Assembly (NCBI GenBank): GCA_027308685.1
Contig: DAIDEE010000065.1
Coordinates: 1-64,000 of the forward strand
Direction: 5' to 3'
DNA: 64,000 bases
Origin: Acidocella sp.
GTDB lineage: Bacteria; Pseudomonadota; Alphaproteobacteria; Acetobacterales; Acetobacteraceae
The notes beneath the pieces were generated by a model. That model had not been told where the DNA came from and made no database searches. It saw only the letters and a list, made by a program, of their open reading frames with translations. A program made the translations under genes and the position numbers. This document shows, piece by piece, positions 61,593 through 64,000 of the stretch (position 1 is its first letter; each line of letters begins with the position of its first letter).

Positions 61593-64000
61593 AGCTGCAG
61601 ATAAACGGTAAATATTTTGAAACATCGACGATTAAAGGGGAATGTTTACGTACTCTCCTGCGTCAACTTGGCCTCTTCGGCACAAAAAAAGGCTGCGATG
61701 CGGGCGATTGTGGAGCCTGCACAGTGCATGTGGACGGTATCCCCGTTCATAGTTGCCTGTATCCTGCCGCCCGCGCTGCAGGCCACGCTATTACCACCAT
61801 CGAGGGGCTGGCTGATGAGCGCGGCTTACACCCAATGCAAAAAGCTTTCCTAGAAGCTCAAGGGTTTCAATGCGGCTTCTGCACAGCCGGCATGATCATG
61901 ACAGCCAGTTCGCTCAACCAAGCCCAACGTGCAGAATTACCCGTCGCGTTAAAAGGAAATCTCTGCCGTTGCACTGGCTACCGAGCAATTTCCGATGCAA
62001 TCGCCGGCGTATCTCACACCCAGCATTCATTAACTGATAAAATCTGTGGGGCCAATATCATGGCTCCCGCCAGCGAAGATATCGTAACAGGTGAAGCACG
62101 CTTCACATTCGATCTCGCCATTGATGATCTGCTCCATATCAAAATTTTACGCGCGCCCCACGCCCACGCACGTATCATTGCAATTGATAAATCGGCCGCT
62201 GAGAAAATTCCTGGCGTGCACACTATCCTCACCTATGAAGATGCACCGCCGCGTAAGTTCTCAACCGCCCGGCACCAGGACCCCGCCGATGATCGGGCCG
62301 ATACCCTGATACTCGACCGCATCATCCGCTTCTCCGGGCAGCGCGTTGCCGCTGTCATTGCAAATAGCGAGAAAAACGCTGAGGCTGGTTGTAACGCCCT
62401 GAATATCACCTACGCAATTCTACCTGCCGTTACCGATCCGTATGCAGCCACCCAACCTGGTGCGCCGATGGTCCATGCCGATATGCCAAACAACATCGTC
62501 GCTGAAATAAACTCCCAAACCGGTGATATCGACGCAGCATTCACCAGCGCTGACCATACTTACCAAGGCACCTATCACACGCAGCGCATTCAGCATGCTC
62601 ATCTTGAAACTCACGGGGCTATTGGCTGGCTCGACCAATCAGGTACATTGCGCCTCCGTTCCAGCACGCAAACTCCGTTCCTCACCCGCGATGCACTGGC
62701 AACCTTATTTGAATGGCCGCGCAATAAAATCCACATCACATGTGGCCGGGTCGGTGGCGGTTTCGGGGGCAAGCAGGAAATGCTGGTGGAAGATATCGTG
62801 ACATTAGCGATCCTCAAAACTGGCAGGCCCGTGAAATATGAAATGACCCGCGCCGAACAATTTGCAGCCTCCACCTCCCGGCATCCCATGGAAGTAAGCG
62901 TCAAGTTAGGCGCCCGCGCCGATGGCGTGTTGACCGGCATTGAATTGAATGTGCTTTCCAATACCGGCGCCTATGCCAACCATGCGGCTGGAGTTCTGTT
63001 CCATGGATGCAATGAGTCCCTCACGATCTATCGTTGCGCCAATAAACGGGTTATGGCGCGCGCTGTACACACACATACTTTGCCGGCCGGCGCCTTCCGC
63101 GGCTACGGCCTGAGCCAAACTAATTTTGCCATCGAGTCCGCGATGGATGAATTGGCGCGACTGACAGGGTTGAACCCATTTAGCATCCGCCGCCTCAACA
63201 TGATCCGCGAAGGCGACCCGCTTGTTTCCATAAGCACTGACCCACATGATGTAGAATATGGCAGCTACGGTCTTGATCAATGCCTCGATCTCGCCGAGCA
63301 AACGCTCGCGGCAACCCCCATACCTGCCCTGGCAGGCTGGCGCATCGGAAAGGGTATTGCCATGGGCATGATTGATACCATCCCACCGCGCGGCCATTTT
63401 TCAACCGCCGTGATTCGCCTTACCGAAACCGGCGATTATGAACTCGATGTCGGCACGGCTGAATTTGGTAATGGTACCAGCACCATCCATGCTCAACTTG
63501 CGGCAGCAGCACTATCAACACGACCAACCCATATCAAAATCCAACAAGCCAATACCGAGCGCCTCGAACACGACACCGGTGCCTTTGGCTCGACCGGAAC
63601 AGTGGTGGCAGGGCTGGCAACTGAGCGCGCCGCTCGCGCATTGGCCTCCAAAATTATCACCGTTGCAGCCGAATACGCCGCAGTTTCCTTAAATTTTTGT
63701 CAATTACACGCTACCCATGTTGTCGCCGGTAATCTTGAAGTCCCACTGGCCGAGTTTTTTTGTATTGCAAAATCTCTCGGCCGCGATCTTTCCGCTACCG
63801 GCCATGTTACTGGCAGTCCACGTTCCGTCGCATTCAATGTTCAGGCATTCCAGGTTGCCGTAAATCCAACAAGCGGGGTAATTAACATTCTACGCAGCAT
63901 TCACGCTGCGGATGCCGGACGTGTCATTAACCCTATGCAATGCCGCGGCCAAATAGAAGGTGGGGTGGCCCAAGCCCTCGGTGCCGCTTTATTCGAACAA
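61589..64000 (+). CDS. Xanthine dehydrogenase-like 2Fe-2S/molybdopterin fused subunit (partial)
   Basis: The frame is open from the ATG at 61589 to the window edge (804 codons, no stop). The first 160 residues are a two-cluster 2Fe-2S domain with Cys36, 41, 44, 56 and Cys95, 98, 126, 128. The Mo-cofactor domain follows in the same frame from about 165 (KILRAPHAHA, GRVGGGFGGKQEM, ARAVHT...AGAFRGYG, EFGNGTSTIHAQLAAAAL). This is the XdhD-type arrangement, with FAD on a separate subunit and FeS fused to Mo. It probably oxidises hypoxanthine or xanthine to urate in the cytoplasm. The segment with the usual catalytic Glu lies beyond the window. Confidence 0.88.
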   Translation, partial: MKLQINGKYFETSTIKGECLRTLLRQLGLFGTKKGCDAGDCGACTVHVDGIPVHSCLYPAARAAGHAITTIEGLADERGLHPMQKAFLEAQGFQCGFCTAGMIMTASSLNQAQRAELPVALKGNLCRCTGYRAISDAIAGVSHTQHSLTDKICGANIMAPASEDIVTGEARFTFDLAIDDLLHIKILRAPHAHARIIAIDKSAAEKIPGVHTILTYEDAPPRKFSTARHQDPADDRADTLILDRIIRFSGQRVAAVIANSEKNAEAGCNALNITYAILPAVTDPYAATQPGAPMVHADMPNNIVAEINSQTGDIDAAFTSADHTYQGTYHTQRIQHAHLETHGAIGWLDQSGTLRLRSSTQTPFLTRDALATLFEWPRNKIHITCGRVGGGFGGKQEMLVEDIVTLAILKTGRPVKYEMTRAEQFAASTSRHPMEVSVKLGARADGVLTGIELNVLSNTGAYANHAAGVLFHGCNESLTIYRCANKRVMARAVHTHTLPAGAFRGYGLSQTNFAIESAMDELARLTGLNPFSIRRLNMIREGDPLVSISTDPHDVEYGSYGLDQCLDLAEQTLAATPIPALAGWRIGKGIAMGMIDTIPPRGHFSTAVIRLTETGDYELDVGTAEFGNGTSTIHAQLAAAALSTRPTHIKIQQANTERLEHDTGAFGSTGTVVAGLATERAARALASKIITVAAEYAAVSLNFCQLHATHVVAGNLEVPLAEFFCIAKSLGRDLSATGHVTGSPRSVAFNVQAFQVAVNPTSGVINILRSIHAADAGRVINPMQCRGQIEGGVAQALGAALFEQ

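Noticed and set aside
1-64000. CRISPR arrays, tRNA, rRNA, insertion sequences, phage genes
   Set aside because: No regularly spaced repeats, no recognisable tRNA or rRNA segments and no transposase- or integrase-like protein were found on reading both strands.

Overview
The window comes from an alphaproteobacterium. The clues are the ureDABCEFG order next to urtABCDE, an HSD10-like dehydrogenase, TRAP and Liv transporters with alphaproteobacterial-looking members, a Tat-exported HiPIP, and a broken bchE-bchJ pair. Together these suggest a lineage with phototrophic ancestry, perhaps Acetobacteraceae or a neighbour, but the family is an inference. No rRNA, tRNA, CRISPR array, insertion sequence or origin was recognised.

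Layout. 0-1 kb: the tail of a DsrE-like gene, a bidirectional terminator, a CBS-domain protein and a HiPIP. 1.1-2.5 kb: a gene graveyard with remains of a GntR regulator, TctB-TctA and an aldo/keto reductase. 2.9-4.8 kb: an orphan CpaE/TadZ-like ATPase with a PilZ protein. 4.8-12.5 kb (minus): a leucine/isovalerate operon (isovaleryl-CoA dehydrogenase, both methylcrotonyl-CoA carboxylase subunits, a MaoC-like hydratase, a CitE-like lyase, an acyl-CoA ligase). It is divergent from an acyl-CoA synthetase / HSD10-like SDR / thiolase operon (12.7-16.4 kb). An ABC-F gene follows. 18.4-21.7 kb (minus): a phosphotriesterase-like hydrolase, an aldehyde dehydrogenase and an SDR. 22.9-27.5 kb: a Liv-type ABC transporter whose two ATPases are one polypeptide. 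27.6-28.1 kb: the bchE-bchJ relic with an FNR/FixK-type box. 28.3-33.9 kb (minus): SDR, split transketolase and a TRAP transporter, divergent from a LysR gene with a perfect inverted-repeat operator between them.

The right-hand half (35-64 kb) is a nitrogen-scavenging island. On the minus strand lie guanine deaminase, OHCU decarboxylase, HIU hydrolase, PuuE-type allantoinase, urease (ureDABCEFG) and the urea ABC transporter (urtABCDE). On the plus strand lie an allantoate-amidohydrolase-like M20 enzyme and a second M20 enzyme of unknown substrate. 8-Oxoguanine deaminase is on the minus strand. A BMP-type purine/nucleoside ABC transporter, uricase and a xanthine-dehydrogenase-like pair follow on the plus strand, and the last gene runs off the window. 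Purines would be imported, oxidised to urate, opened to allantoate and taken toward ammonia, with imported or internal urea split by urease. Head-on to the urt genes are an NCS1-permease/histidine-kinase/receiver fusion and a LuxR-type response regulator. They are the likely sensor pair for this island.

The points most worth following up are the permease-kinase fusion with its eight-cysteine linker, the bchE-bchJ relic, the leucine operon with a MaoC/CitE pair in place of the usual hydratase and HMG-CoA lyase, the orphan CpaE-PilZ pair, and the recurring hairpins placed directly after genes for ABC solute-binding proteins.
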